Source of the DNA: Myxococcus fulvus
GTDB taxonomy: Bacteria; Myxococcota; Myxococcia; Myxococcales; Myxococcaceae
Length of the DNA: 64,000 nucleotides
Direction: 5' to 3'
NCBI RefSeq assembly: GCF_900111765.1
Contig: NZ_FOIB01000004.1
Span: 496,001 to 560,000, forward strand
The stretch's first letter is position 1; every line of letters begins with the position of its first letter. The notes beneath the pieces were generated by a model. It had not been told where the DNA came from, ran no database searches, and saw only the letters and a list, made by a program, of their open reading frames with translations. A program made the translations under genes and the position numbers. Shown here in pieces: positions 28,249 to 35,886 of the stretch.

Positions 28249-30537
28249 ATGTCCATCCAACGCGCGGTCGGGATGCTGCTGCTCCTGACCTTCCTGGGCG
28301 CCTGCTCCGGCGGAGACGACCCGAACCCCGGCAGCGGCCCGAAGCTGCCCAACATCTCCGCGCTGACCGACACCACGGTGGGCGCGCCCTACGACACGCG
28401 GATCACCGCCACCGGCGGCGTCGCGCCCCTGCGCTACGCGCTGAAGTCGGAGGTGCCCCCGGGCTTCTCGTTCTACTCGACGGACGGGCGGCTGACGGGC
28501 CCGGCGAGCGCCGCGGGGGACTACTCCCTCCAGGTCGGCGTGGTGGACGTGGAGAAGAGCGAGGACTCGCGGACGTACACCCTCAAGGTGTGGCCGGCGC
28601 CGGCGCTCGTGGGTGCCACGCTCACGGCGGCCGTGGCGGGCAATGGCTACACGTACACCTTCAGCGGCGTGGGCGGGCGTCCCCCGGTGACGTTCTCCGT
28701 GGTGGAGGGCGCGCTGCCGGAGGGCCTGTCGCTGTCGCAGGACGGCGAGGTGACGGGCGTCGCGACGCTCGCGGGCACGACGAGCTTCACGGTGAAGGTG
28801 GAGGACGCCAGCGGCGTCACCGCGCAGGCGCGCTACTCGCTGGAGGTGAAGGCGGGCACGGGCACGCCGGATGGGGGTGGGACGGATGGCGGGACGGACG
28901 GCGGCCCCTCGACGAGCTTCCCGCTGGCGGTGGGCAACTGGAACATCGAGTGGTTCGGCCACACCGGACAGGGTCCGTCGGACGAGGCGCTCCAGTTGGC
29001 CAACGTGAAGACGGTGATTGCCGGCGCGGGCGTGGACGTGTGGGGGCTGGCGGAGGTGGTCGACGCGGCGCACTTCGAGGCGCTCAAGGCCCAGCTGCCC
29101 GAGTACGACGGCTTCCTGGCCAGCGACTCGCTCGTGCCGTCCGGTTCTTCCTACTACGACGCGGACGAGCAGAAGGTGGGCATCCTCTACAAGAAGGGCC
29201 TGGTGCAGGTGCGCGAGGCGCGCATCGTCCTGGGCTCGAGCGACTTCTACTTCGCCGGCCGGCCGCCGCTGCGGGTGGACCTGCGCGTCACCCGGTCCGG
29301 CATCAACGTGGACCTGTCGGTGCTGATGCTGCACATGAAGGCCACCGGCACAGGCACCGAGTCGGCGGACTACGAGCGGCGGCTCGAGGCGGGGCAGTTG
29401 CTCAAGGGCTATCTGGACAGCAACCTCCCCACGCAGCGGGTGATGGTGGTGGGCGACTGGAACGACGACGTGGACGTCTCCAACGTCGGCAACCGCGAGT
29501 CGCCCTACCAGAACTTCGTGGACGACACGGACAACTACCGCTTCGTCACCATGGACATGTCCCAGTCCGGCATCGGCTCCACGGTGAGCCGCAACACGTT
29601 CATCGACCACCAGCTGATCAGCAACGAGATGCTGGCGTCCTACGTCCCGGGGTCCGCCGCGGTGCTGCGCCCGAGCATCACCCGCTATGGCGCCACCACG
29701 TCCGACCACTACCCCATCATCAGCCGCTACAACTTCGGACAGGTGACGGCGCGCACGCTGAAGGTCACCGCGCCCAACGGGGGCGAGTCGCTCACCGCGG
29801 GCAGCACGTTCGACATCACCTGGACGGCCTCCGGCGTGCAGAACGTGCGGCTGCAGTACTCGCTCGACAACGGCGTGGTGTGGAGTGACATCGCCGCCTC
29901 CGTGGCCGCGGCCTCGGGCAGCTTCACGTGGACGGTGCCTTCGGAGGGCTCCTCCACCGCGCGGGTGCGCATCAACGACGCGGCGGACTCCACCCTGGCG
30001 GACGTCAGCGACGCCCCCTTCACGCTCAACCGGCCCGTGCCCACGCTGTTCATCAACGAGTACCTGCCCCAGCCGCTGCCGCCCAGCGGGAGCACCACGC
30101 CGGACTACGACAAGATGTTCGTGGAGGTGCGCAACACCGGAGCGTCGGCGGTGAACCTGGGCGGCTACTCGCTGCACGACGACGAGTCACGGCGCGGCGA
30201 CAAGCCCGCGCGCCACGTCTTCCCCTCGGGGACGATGCTGCAGCCGGGCGCCGTCTACACCGTGTATGGCGACGCCTCGGCCGTCCCCATGGGTGTGCCC
30301 AACACCGCAGGCGCCAACGGTGGCGACGGACTCCGCTTCAACCGCTCGAACGACTCCGCCTATCTGGTCCGTCCGGACGGCTCCGAGCAGGACCACGCCA
30401 CCTACGGCACCACCACGCTGGGCGTCTCCTTCAACCGCAACCCGGACGGCACGGGCGCGGGCGAATGGGTGCGCCACGATTCGCTGTCCTCCTCGCTCGC
30501 GTCTCCGGGCCGGCGCGTGGACGGCTCGGCCTTCTGA
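28249..30537 (+). CDS. Lipoprotein nuclease: Ig-like, endo/exonuclease/phosphatase and lamin-tail domains
   Basis: The 762-residue lipoprotein (lipobox 'FLGAC', Cys19) is modular. Residues of about 35-200 hold two putative Ig (He_PIG-type) repeats ('TGGVAPLRYALKSEVPPG', 'SGVGGRPPVTFSVVEGALPE'). After a Gly/Asp linker comes an endonuclease/exonuclease/phosphatase domain (about 225-495) with 'GNWNIEWFGH', 'GLAEVVD', 'VGDWNDD', 'FIDHQLIS' and 'TSDHYPI'. Next is a beta domain starting 'TAPNGGESLTAGSTFDITW', and finally a lamin-tail domain (about 600-700: 'FINEYLPQP', 'FVEVRNTGASAVNLGGYSL'). Lamin-tail domains occur on many exported bacterial nucleases. Cell-surface DNA degradation, perhaps of prey or matrix DNA, is a reasonable inference. 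Confidence 0.9.
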   Translation: MSIQRAVGMLLLLTFLGACSGGDDPNPGSGPKLPNISALTDTTVGAPYDTRITATGGVAPLRYALKSEVPPGFSFYSTDGRLTGPASAAGDYSLQVGVVDVEKSEDSRTYTLKVWPAPALVGATLTAAVAGNGYTYTFSGVGGRPPVTFSVVEGALPEGLSLSQDGEVTGVATLAGTTSFTVKVEDASGVTAQARYSLEVKAGTGTPDGGGTDGGTDGGPSTSFPLAVGNWNIEWFGHTGQGPSDEALQLANVKTVIAGAGVDVWGLAEVVDAAHFEALKAQLPEYDGFLASDSLVPSGSSYYDADEQKVGILYKKGLVQVREARIVLGSSDFYFAGRPPLRVDLRVTRSGINVDLSVLMLHMKATGTGTESADYERRLEAGQLLKGYLDSNLPTQRVMVVGDWNDDVDVSNVGNRESPYQNFVDDTDNYRFVTMDMSQSGIGSTVSRNTFIDHQLISNEMLASYVPGSAAVLRPSITRYGATTSDHYPIISRYNFGQVTARTLKVTAPNGGESLTAGSTFDITWTASGVQNVRLQYSLDNGVVWSDIAASVAAASGSFTWTVPSEGSSTARVRINDAADSTLADVSDAPFTLNRPVPTLFINEYLPQPLPPSGSTTPDYDKMFVEVRNTGASAVNLGGYSLHDDESRRGDKPARHVFPSGTMLQPGAVYTVYGDASAVPMGVPNTAGANGGDGLRFNRSNDSAYLVRPDGSEQDHATYGTTTLGVSFNRNPDGTGAGEWVRHDSLSSSLASPGRRVDGSAF

Positions 30538-30595
30538 GTCGAGCTGAGCGGCCACGGGAGACGGGCCCTTGGAGCCCGGACGTCCATCATCGACA

Positions 30596-30656
30596 GCGGG
30601 AGCCCTCGACCTCGCCCACGCCCCATCGGCGCGGGGGTGGGTCGGGGCGCTCCCGC
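30596..30656 (+). terminator. Long hairpin after the nuclease lipoprotein gene
   Basis: GCGGGAGC (30596-30603) and GCTCCCGC (30649-30656) pair perfectly and enclose a further imperfect GC stem; 'ttcaatat' follows. It is the likely terminator of the gene ending at 30537. The next 150 bases up to the toxin gene are clearly richer in A and T than the surroundings and hold a GATAAT box at 30775-30780 that could be a -10 element, but no good -35 box. Confidence 0.7.
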
Positions 30657-30812
30657 TTCAATATCGACCCAGGCGGGTCGCTCCATCACTCGATGGAAGT
30701 CTTTGAAAGGAATCAGCGCAAGCCGTTGAATCCACTGGCCTTTCTCCAAACGCAACTCAAGGTCAGGTGGGAGGGATAATCTCCTCAAAGCCAGTCGAGC
30801 CGGAGAAGACCG

Positions 30813-31664
30813 ATGTCCCTCCCTCCCTTGTCAACGCGTCGTCCCCCCACGCCTGTCACCTCGCGAGAGGAGGCCCCGCGTGAGGCGCCCCGGACGGAGC
30901 CCGCCGCGCCGGCGATGGCGCCTCGGGCGCAGCCTCCGGCGGAGTTCCGTGGCGTCTCCAGCTTCGACCCCGCTCCGGCGGGAGAGCGCCGACAGGTCGC
31001 GCAGGCGGTGACGGGCGCCGCGCCCAGCGCTCCCGCCGAAGCGCCGCGCGCGGGCTGGGCCCAGCGGGTCGGCAACTGGGCGGCGGACACGGCCCGGGGC
31101 TACGCCACGGGCGCCGCGAACCTCGTGCTGGACTCGGCGAGCCTGGTGAACGCCGGCGTCAACCGGGGCCTGGGGGCCGCCGGCATCGACTTCCGCTTCC
31201 GCACCGACCTGGCCATCCAGCCCCGCTCGCAGGCGGAGGCCGCCGCGCAGAACGCCGTGAGCCTCTCCTCGATGCTGCTGGGAGGCGTCGGGGCGGCCCG
31301 CGCCGCGGCGGGTGCCATCGCCCCCCGCGTGGGGGGTGCGGCGGCCGCCGCTGGAGTGGAGGGTGTGGCCGCGCCCGCCGCGGCGAGGGTGCTGTTGGAG
31401 GAGGCCAAGCAGGGCAAGCACATCGTCGGACACCAGAACTACATCCCGGGCCGCAGCCCCTTCACGCACTCCAACCCGCAGGGCCTGCTGGACCGCTTCT
31501 CCGGCCAGGGCCAGCCCGTGGGCAACGTCGCGCGCGGTCAGCCGGGCTTCCGGGAGCGGGTGGACTTCGGTGAGGTCATCGGTCAGGTCAACGGCCAGCC
31601 GACGACGCGCGGAATCATCCACTACTCGAGCCAGGGCGCGCATATCGTCCCCGCCAATCCATGA
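30813..31664 (+). CDS. Polymorphic toxin type 50 domain protein
   Basis: The 283-residue protein has a Pro/Ala/Arg-rich N-terminal third, a middle hydrophobic/Ala-Gly-rich region ('GYATGAANLVLDSASLVNAG', 'SSMLLGGVGAARAAAGAIAP') and a C-terminal domain of about 85 residues beginning 'KQGKHIVGHQNYIPGRS' and ending 'RGIIHYSSQGAHIVPANP'. The C-terminal pattern (KH...PGRS...H.NPQ.LLD, RVDFG..IG, HY...G.HIVPA) is that of polymorphic toxin type 50 (Ntox50), a predicted nuclease module. No recognised secretion domain is present, so the delivery route is unknown. The stop overlaps the ATG of the next gene (ATGA), the usual linkage for toxin and immunity genes. Confidence 0.8.
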   Translation: MSLPPLSTRRPPTPVTSREEAPREAPRTEPAAPAMAPRAQPPAEFRGVSSFDPAPAGERRQVAQAVTGAAPSAPAEAPRAGWAQRVGNWAADTARGYATGAANLVLDSASLVNAGVNRGLGAAGIDFRFRTDLAIQPRSQAEAAAQNAVSLSSMLLGGVGAARAAAGAIAPRVGGAAAAAGVEGVAAPAAARVLLEEAKQGKHIVGHQNYIPGRSPFTHSNPQGLLDRFSGQGQPVGNVARGQPGFRERVDFGEVIGQVNGQPTTRGIIHYSSQGAHIVPANP

Positions 31665-31960
31665 GCACCCCCAACCGAAGCAGCCTGGTCCACCTGTCGC
31701 TGCAGCGGGCGCTGCTGGGAGCGATTCCCTCCCGGCTGCGCGCCGTCACCGTCCGCTTCGATGACACCAAGGTGCACTTCGAGGCGTTCTTCGACGGCGC
31801 GATTCGCGACGAGGACCGCGAGACGATGTCCGAGGTGGAGACCGAGCTCATCGCGGACTTTCCCGATGACCACGAGATCTCCCACGAGTTGATCCGCCTG
31901 GACCCCCCGGCCCTGATTCCCAAGGACCGGGCGTGGGTCTACTACCGCCAGGAGTCGTAG
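31661..31960 (+). CDS. Probable immunity protein for the type 50 toxin
   Basis: The 99-residue acidic protein contains 'LQRALLGAIPSRLRAVTVRF', 'VHFEAFFDGAIRDEDRE', 'VETELIADFPD' and 'RAWVYYRQES'. This beta-alpha-beta order with a late 'I.ADFP' motif is a small family often found beside polymorphic toxins. Its ATG overlaps the toxin stop, and its net negative charge suits binding of a basic nuclease. Function as the cognate immunity protein is inferred from position and family resemblance. Confidence 0.72.
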   Translation: MSTPNRSSLVHLSLQRALLGAIPSRLRAVTVRFDDTKVHFEAFFDGAIRDEDRETMSEVETELIADFPDDHEISHELIRLDPPALIPKDRAWVYYRQES

Positions 31961-32010
31961 CCCTCGGGCCCGAGCGGTCAGGGCGTCACGCCAGCCCGCG
32001 TCGACGGCAC

Positions 32011-32031
32011 GCCATGCCTTCCCGGCATGGC
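32011..32031 (+). terminator. Small perfect hairpin after the immunity gene
   Basis: GCCATGCC (32011-32018) and GGCATGGC (32024-32031) pair perfectly over eight bases with a five-base loop. It lies between the immunity gene and the next gene, only 26 bases before that gene's ATG, so it may end or attenuate transcription. Confidence 0.5.
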
Positions 32032-32044
32032 CCTGCCCTTCCTC

Positions 32045-32050
32045 GAGGAG
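32045..32050 (+). promoter_or_regulatory. Ribosome binding site fixing the start at 32057
   Basis: GAGGAG six bases before ATG 32057 favours this codon over the in-frame ATG at 32027. Confidence 0.75.
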
Positions 32051-32056
32051 ACGCCC

Positions 32057-32485
32057 ATGGTGGAGACGCTCACGCTGTACCGCCCGGTGGGGCTGAAGGA
32101 GGCGCAGCTCGTCCGGGAGGTCGACGGCCGGGGCTTCCCTCCCCGGCTGCCGGACCAGCCCTTCTTCTACCCCGTGATGAACGTGGACTACGCCCGGCAG
32201 ATTGCCCGGGACTGGAACGCGCCGGACGCGGGCAGTGGCCACGTGGGCTTCGTCACCGCCTTCGACGTGGAGGCGCCCTTCCTCGCCCGCTACCCCGTCC
32301 GCACCGTGGGCGCGCGGCTCCACCAGGAGCTGTGGGTCCCCGCCGAGGAGCTCGCGGAGTTCAACGCCCGCATCGTGGGCCCCATCCGCTTCCTCGAGGC
32401 CTGGTTCGGCGCCGACTACCAGGGCCCCGCCATCCCCTGGGTCCCCGCCAGCGACCAGCACACCGTCGCCCGCCCGGCGCGCTGA
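32057..32485 (+). CDS. ADP-ribosylation/crystallin J1-like small protein
   Basis: The 142-residue soluble protein reads 'ETLTLYRPVGLKEAQLV', 'FPPRLPDQPFFYPVMN', 'YARQIARDWN', 'VGFVTAFDVEAPFLARYPV', 'HQELWVPAEELAEFNARIVG'. This is the conserved pattern of a small family commonly annotated as ADP-ribosylation/crystallin J1, although the family is not shown to have that activity. It is separated by hairpins from both neighbours and probably transcribed alone. No membrane segment or signal peptide is present. Confidence 0.75.
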   Translation: MVETLTLYRPVGLKEAQLVREVDGRGFPPRLPDQPFFYPVMNVDYARQIARDWNAPDAGSGHVGFVTAFDVEAPFLARYPVRTVGARLHQELWVPAEELAEFNARIVGPIRFLEAWFGADYQGPAIPWVPASDQHTVARPAR

Positions 32486-32520
32486 ACCCGAGGGCCCGGG
32501 CCCGTCCAGCCTGAAGTGCC

Positions 32521-32546
32521 GCCGGGAGGGAAAGCCCCCTCCCGGC
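32521..32546 (+). terminator. Perfect 10-bp hairpin terminator
   Basis: GCCGGGAGGG (32521-32530) and CCCTCCCGGC (32537-32546) pair perfectly around a six-base loop, followed by 'aactattt'. It isolates the sigma-factor operon downstream from the J1-like gene. Confidence 0.8.
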
Positions 32547-32694
32547 AACTATTTCCGACCCGCCACGCAAGGAAATCGACCCCTCTTCGTTGAGGTGGAC
32601 GACCCATTTCGAGGGCACGCTCCGTATCCTTTTTCGAGGATGACGGCTGGCCGGGCATTGGGCCCGGACTCGGCTCGCGTGGGTCGGAGACACC

Positions 32695-33390
32695 GTGCTG
32701 CCAGGCAATGATCGCTCCGTCCTGGAGTCCTTCCGTCGTGGGGACACCACCGTCCTCACCCAGGTGTACCGCGCCTATTCGCCGGAGGTGCTGCGCTACC
32801 TCTCGCGACGGTTCGCGGTGGGCGCGGAGGGAGGAGGCAGCCGCACCATCTCCCTGTCCTCGCTGGACCTGGACGCGGCCCACCAGGAGACGTTCGTGCG
32901 CGCGTTCCGCCCCAACATGCGACAGGCCTACGACGGGGTCCGCCCCTACCTGGGCTTCCTGCTGACGGTGGCGCGCTCCACGGCCATCGACCTGATGCGC
33001 GCGTCGGGGCGGGTGTCCCGGGAAGCGGTGTCCCTGGACGAGGCGCCGGAGCTCGGTCAGCTCCCCAACGAGGGGCGCAGCCCGGAAGAGGAAGCGCTGG
33101 GCACCGAGGTGCGCGAGCTGGTGCGCCACTTCCTGGAGTCCCAGCCCGAGGAGGCCCGCGCGCTCGCCCAGCTGCGCTTCGTCGACGGGCTGTCCCAGGA
33201 GAGCGCCGCCGAGCAGCTCAAGCTCACCCGCGGAGAGGTCCGGGTGCGCGAGCGGCGGCTGCGCACGCAGTTCACCGAGTACCTGAAGACCTCCGGCTGG
33301 TTGGATTCGGCGGCGGAGCCCGGGAGCATGGAGCTGGGTGTGCTCCTGGCGACCCTCGCCCTGTGCGCCATAGGGAGCATCCCATCATGA
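32695..33390 (+). CDS. ECF-type RNA polymerase sigma factor with hydrophobic C-terminal tail
   Basis: The 231-residue protein has sigma region 2 ('DAAHQETFVRAFRPN', 'YLGFLLTVARSTAIDLMRAS') and region 4 ('ARALAQLRFVDGLSQESAAE', 'RGEVRVRERRLRTQF'), separated by a short linker as in ECF sigmas. The last 20 residues ('MELGVLLATLALCAIGSIPS') are hydrophobic and look like a membrane segment, which is unusual for a sigma factor. GTG 32695 follows a 'cggag' site. The stop overlaps the start of the anti-sigma gene by ATGA. The 148 bases upstream, after the terminator at 32546, must hold its promoter; two direct copies of 'tttcgagg' are the only regularity I see there. Confidence 0.85.
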   Translation: MLPGNDRSVLESFRRGDTTVLTQVYRAYSPEVLRYLSRRFAVGAEGGGSRTISLSSLDLDAAHQETFVRAFRPNMRQAYDGVRPYLGFLLTVARSTAIDLMRASGRVSREAVSLDEAPELGQLPNEGRSPEEEALGTEVRELVRHFLESQPEEARALAQLRFVDGLSQESAAEQLKLTRGEVRVRERRLRTQFTEYLKTSGWLDSAAEPGSMELGVLLATLALCAIGSIPS

Positions 33391-34133
33391 GGTGGTACGA
33401 GCGACACATCGACGCGGGACTGACGCGACAGGCCCAGGGTGAGCTGCCCTCGCCCCAGGCCGCCCGCCTGCTGCGCCATGCGCATCTGTGTCATCGATGT
33501 GGCCCGCTCTATGAACGCTGGGCCCGGGCGCAGCGCGCCCTGGAAGGCTCGCTGGACACGCCCTCCTCCGTGGAGCGTCACACCCTGACGGAAGGTGGCC
33601 TGGAGGCGGCGCTCGCGGCGGCGGCCCCGCTGGAGGCGCCCTCGCGCTGGCCCTCGCTGACAGCCCTGGGCGGCGCGCTGGCGGCGGTGGTGCTCGCGGT
33701 GGTGCTCACGTCGCTGCCCCGGGACGAGTTCCGCTCACGGGGCCTGGGCACGCCCCCACCCGGCGTCGCGCTGCGCATCTTCTGCGCCACGCCCGGCCAG
33801 CCGCTCAAGGAGCTCCACGCGAGCGAGGCCTGTCCCGCCGGCGCCATGCTCGCCTTCGCCGCCGGAGGCCAGGCGCCCTACACCCACGTGGCGCTCCAGG
33901 TCCGCGGCACCCAGCGCGCGGAGCTGATGGCCGGGCCCTTCGTGCTGACGGGCACCCCGGGTCAGGAGGCACCACTGGAGCTGACGGTGCCCTTGCCGGA
34001 GACGGTGGGTGAGGCGGAGGTGACGGCCGCGTTCGCCGGCAGCCCGTCCGCGGCCCTGGCGGCCTTGCGAGGGGAGGAGCAGGGGGGGGCAGTGGTGCTC
34101 AAGCAGACACTGAGGGTAGAGGAAGGTCCATGA
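33387..34133 (+). CDS. ZAS-like membrane anti-sigma factor
   Basis: The 248-residue protein has an N-terminal cytoplasmic part with 'HAHLCHRC' (His31, Cys35, Cys38), the H-x3-C-x2-C signature of zinc-containing anti-sigma domains. One transmembrane helix lies at about 92-110 ('LGGALAAVVLAVVLTSL'). The rest (111-248) is a periplasmic domain with beta-rich segments ('VALRIFCATPGQPL', 'APYTHVALQVRGTQRAELM'). Its place directly after, and overlapping, a sigma-factor gene strongly supports an anti-sigma role. Its stop overlaps the caspase gene start (ATGA). The periplasmic domain matches no sensor family I recognise. Confidence 0.8.
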   Translation: MRWYERHIDAGLTRQAQGELPSPQAARLLRHAHLCHRCGPLYERWARAQRALEGSLDTPSSVERHTLTEGGLEAALAAAAPLEAPSRWPSLTALGGALAAVVLAVVLTSLPRDEFRSRGLGTPPPGVALRIFCATPGQPLKELHASEACPAGAMLAFAAGGQAPYTHVALQVRGTQRAELMAGPFVLTGTPGQEAPLELTVPLPETVGEAEVTAAFAGSPSAALAALRGEEQGGAVVLKQTLRVEEGP

Positions 34134-35860
34134 ACAAGCTGGGAGTGCTCCTCGGGGTCGCCGCGCTCTTCGCAGCCCGCGACGCCTCGGCGGATGCCCT
34201 GGTCCGACGTGCCCTCGTGATTGCCCACAACGGGAGCGACGACCCGTCGCTGCCCGCGCTGCGCTTCGCCGACGATGACGGCGTGCTGTGGGCGGAGACG
34301 CTGCAACGGCTGGGCGTGGAGACCACGCTGCTGGTGGACCCGGACGCGGCGACGCGCGCGGGAGGACGGCCCGTGCTCGCGGGCGCGCGGCCGCCCACGC
34401 CGGACGAGGTGAAGCGCGAGGTGGCCCGGCTGCGCGCCGCCAGCCTGGCCGACGACGAGGCGGGGCGCGCCACGGACGTGCTCGTGGTGTACGTGGGCCA
34501 CGGCAACACGGACGAGGCGGGCCGCGCGTACTTCACGCTGGCCGGGGGCCGGCTGGACAAGTCGAGCCTCTACGCGGACGTGGTGGACCCGCTCGCCGCC
34601 GACTACGTGCACCTCATCGTGGACGCGTGCCGCGCCTCGGGCGTCGTCGGCAGCCGCGGCGGCCAGACGGAGGCGGCGGTGCTGGCGGAGCTGCGCGGCA
34701 TGCTCGCGCGCGAGCAGCTGGCCACGCGCCCCTCGGTGGGCGCCGTGTTCGCGGAGAGCGACGACGGCGAGACGCACGAGTGGTCGCGCATCCGCGCCGG
34801 CGTCTTCAGCCACGTGGCGCGCTCGGGCCTCTTGGGCGCCGCCGACATCAACGGCGACGGCCAGGTGGAGTACAGCGAGCTGGGCGCCTTCGTGTCCGCG
34901 TCGCTGCAGGGCGTCAAGGGCCTGCCCGCGCGGCTGAGCATCCACGCCTTCGCGCCCACCGGCGAGCCGCGCCGTCCGCTCGTCGGCGCCGCGCCCGCGG
35001 GCCCCAGCCTGGTGCTGAGCTCGAACTTCGGCCAGTCGCGCGTGTCCGTGGAGGACGCGGAGGGCCGGCGGCTCGCGGACGTGCGGCGCGCGGACGACCA
35101 GTACGTGATGCTGCGGCTGCCCGAGCGCGACGTGTACTGGCTGCGCACGCCCACCAGCGAGGCGCGCATCACCCTGGCGGAGCTGAGCCAGGGCGTGCTG
35201 GACTTGAAGCCGCGCGAGCTCCAGGAGCGCGGCCCCGCCGAGGAGGCGCTGCGCCGGGGCCTGTTCGCGGTGCCGCTCGACAAGAACTTCTATGACCAGT
35301 ACGTGGCGGCCGCGGGCCTGGTGCCGGTGGACTTCTCCCGCGCCTTCCCGCCGGCCGCGGGCGGCGGCCTGGTGCCCCGCTCGCTCGTGCTGACGGCCCC
35401 CCACCCGTTCTTCTCCGGCCTGGAGGTGGGGCTGGTGGGTCAGCAGGCGCCGCTGGGGCTCGACGCGTACGCCACCGGCCCCAGCCTGTCGTGGCGCAGC
35501 CAGGGCTCGTCGAACTTCTATTACGGCGGGCGCGCCAGCTACACGGTGATGCCCAAGCGGTTCGAGAACGTGCGCACGCACCGGGCCACGGTGCTGGCGC
35601 TGGTGGGCACCAGGGACGTGCAGCGCACCCCGCTGTTCCTGGAGGCCGGAGCGGGCTGGGGCATGCTCGGGGTGTCGTCGCCGAACAAGCGCATGGGGGA
35701 CCTCACGGTCTCCACGGGCCACTTCGCGGCGGGGGCGGCGGGGCGGCTCTTCGGCATGAACCTGCGGCTGGCCGCCACGGCCTCCGCGGACCGCGTCACG
35801 CTGGATGGCGACGACGCGTGGGACACGATGTTCGGTCTCGAGCTCGCGTTCCGACGCTGA
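34130..35860 (+). CDS. Exported caspase-like protease (peptidase C14) with EF-hand loop and C-terminal barrel
   Basis: The 576-residue protein starts with a signal peptide (cleavage near 'DASA', residue 21). Residues 25-235 are a caspase p20-like domain with both catalytic residues: His124 in 'VVYVGHGNTDE' and Cys167 in 'LIVDACRASG'. An EF-hand-type loop 'DINGDGQVEYSE' (239-250) follows. From about 415 to the end, alternating polar and apolar strands ('FFSGLEVGLVGQ', 'FYYGGRASYTVM', 'MFGLELAFRR') suggest an outer-membrane beta-barrel of roughly eight strands. Caspase homologues cleave after Arg/Lys or Asp; specificity here is unknown. The gene is third in a translationally coupled sigma/anti-sigma operon, so its expression is probably under that sigma factor. 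Confidence 0.85.
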   Translation: MNKLGVLLGVAALFAARDASADALVRRALVIAHNGSDDPSLPALRFADDDGVLWAETLQRLGVETTLLVDPDAATRAGGRPVLAGARPPTPDEVKREVARLRAASLADDEAGRATDVLVVYVGHGNTDEAGRAYFTLAGGRLDKSSLYADVVDPLAADYVHLIVDACRASGVVGSRGGQTEAAVLAELRGMLAREQLATRPSVGAVFAESDDGETHEWSRIRAGVFSHVARSGLLGAADINGDGQVEYSELGAFVSASLQGVKGLPARLSIHAFAPTGEPRRPLVGAAPAGPSLVLSSNFGQSRVSVEDAEGRRLADVRRADDQYVMLRLPERDVYWLRTPTSEARITLAELSQGVLDLKPRELQERGPAEEALRRGLFAVPLDKNFYDQYVAAAGLVPVDFSRAFPPAAGGGLVPRSLVLTAPHPFFSGLEVGLVGQQAPLGLDAYATGPSLSWRSQGSSNFYYGGRASYTVMPKRFENVRTHRATVLALVGTRDVQRTPLFLEAGAGWGMLGVSSPNKRMGDLTVSTGHFAAGAAGRLFGMNLRLAATASADRVTLDGDDAWDTMFGLELAFRR

Positions 35861-35886
35861 AGCGCCGAGCGGCCTCAGGGGGCCTC

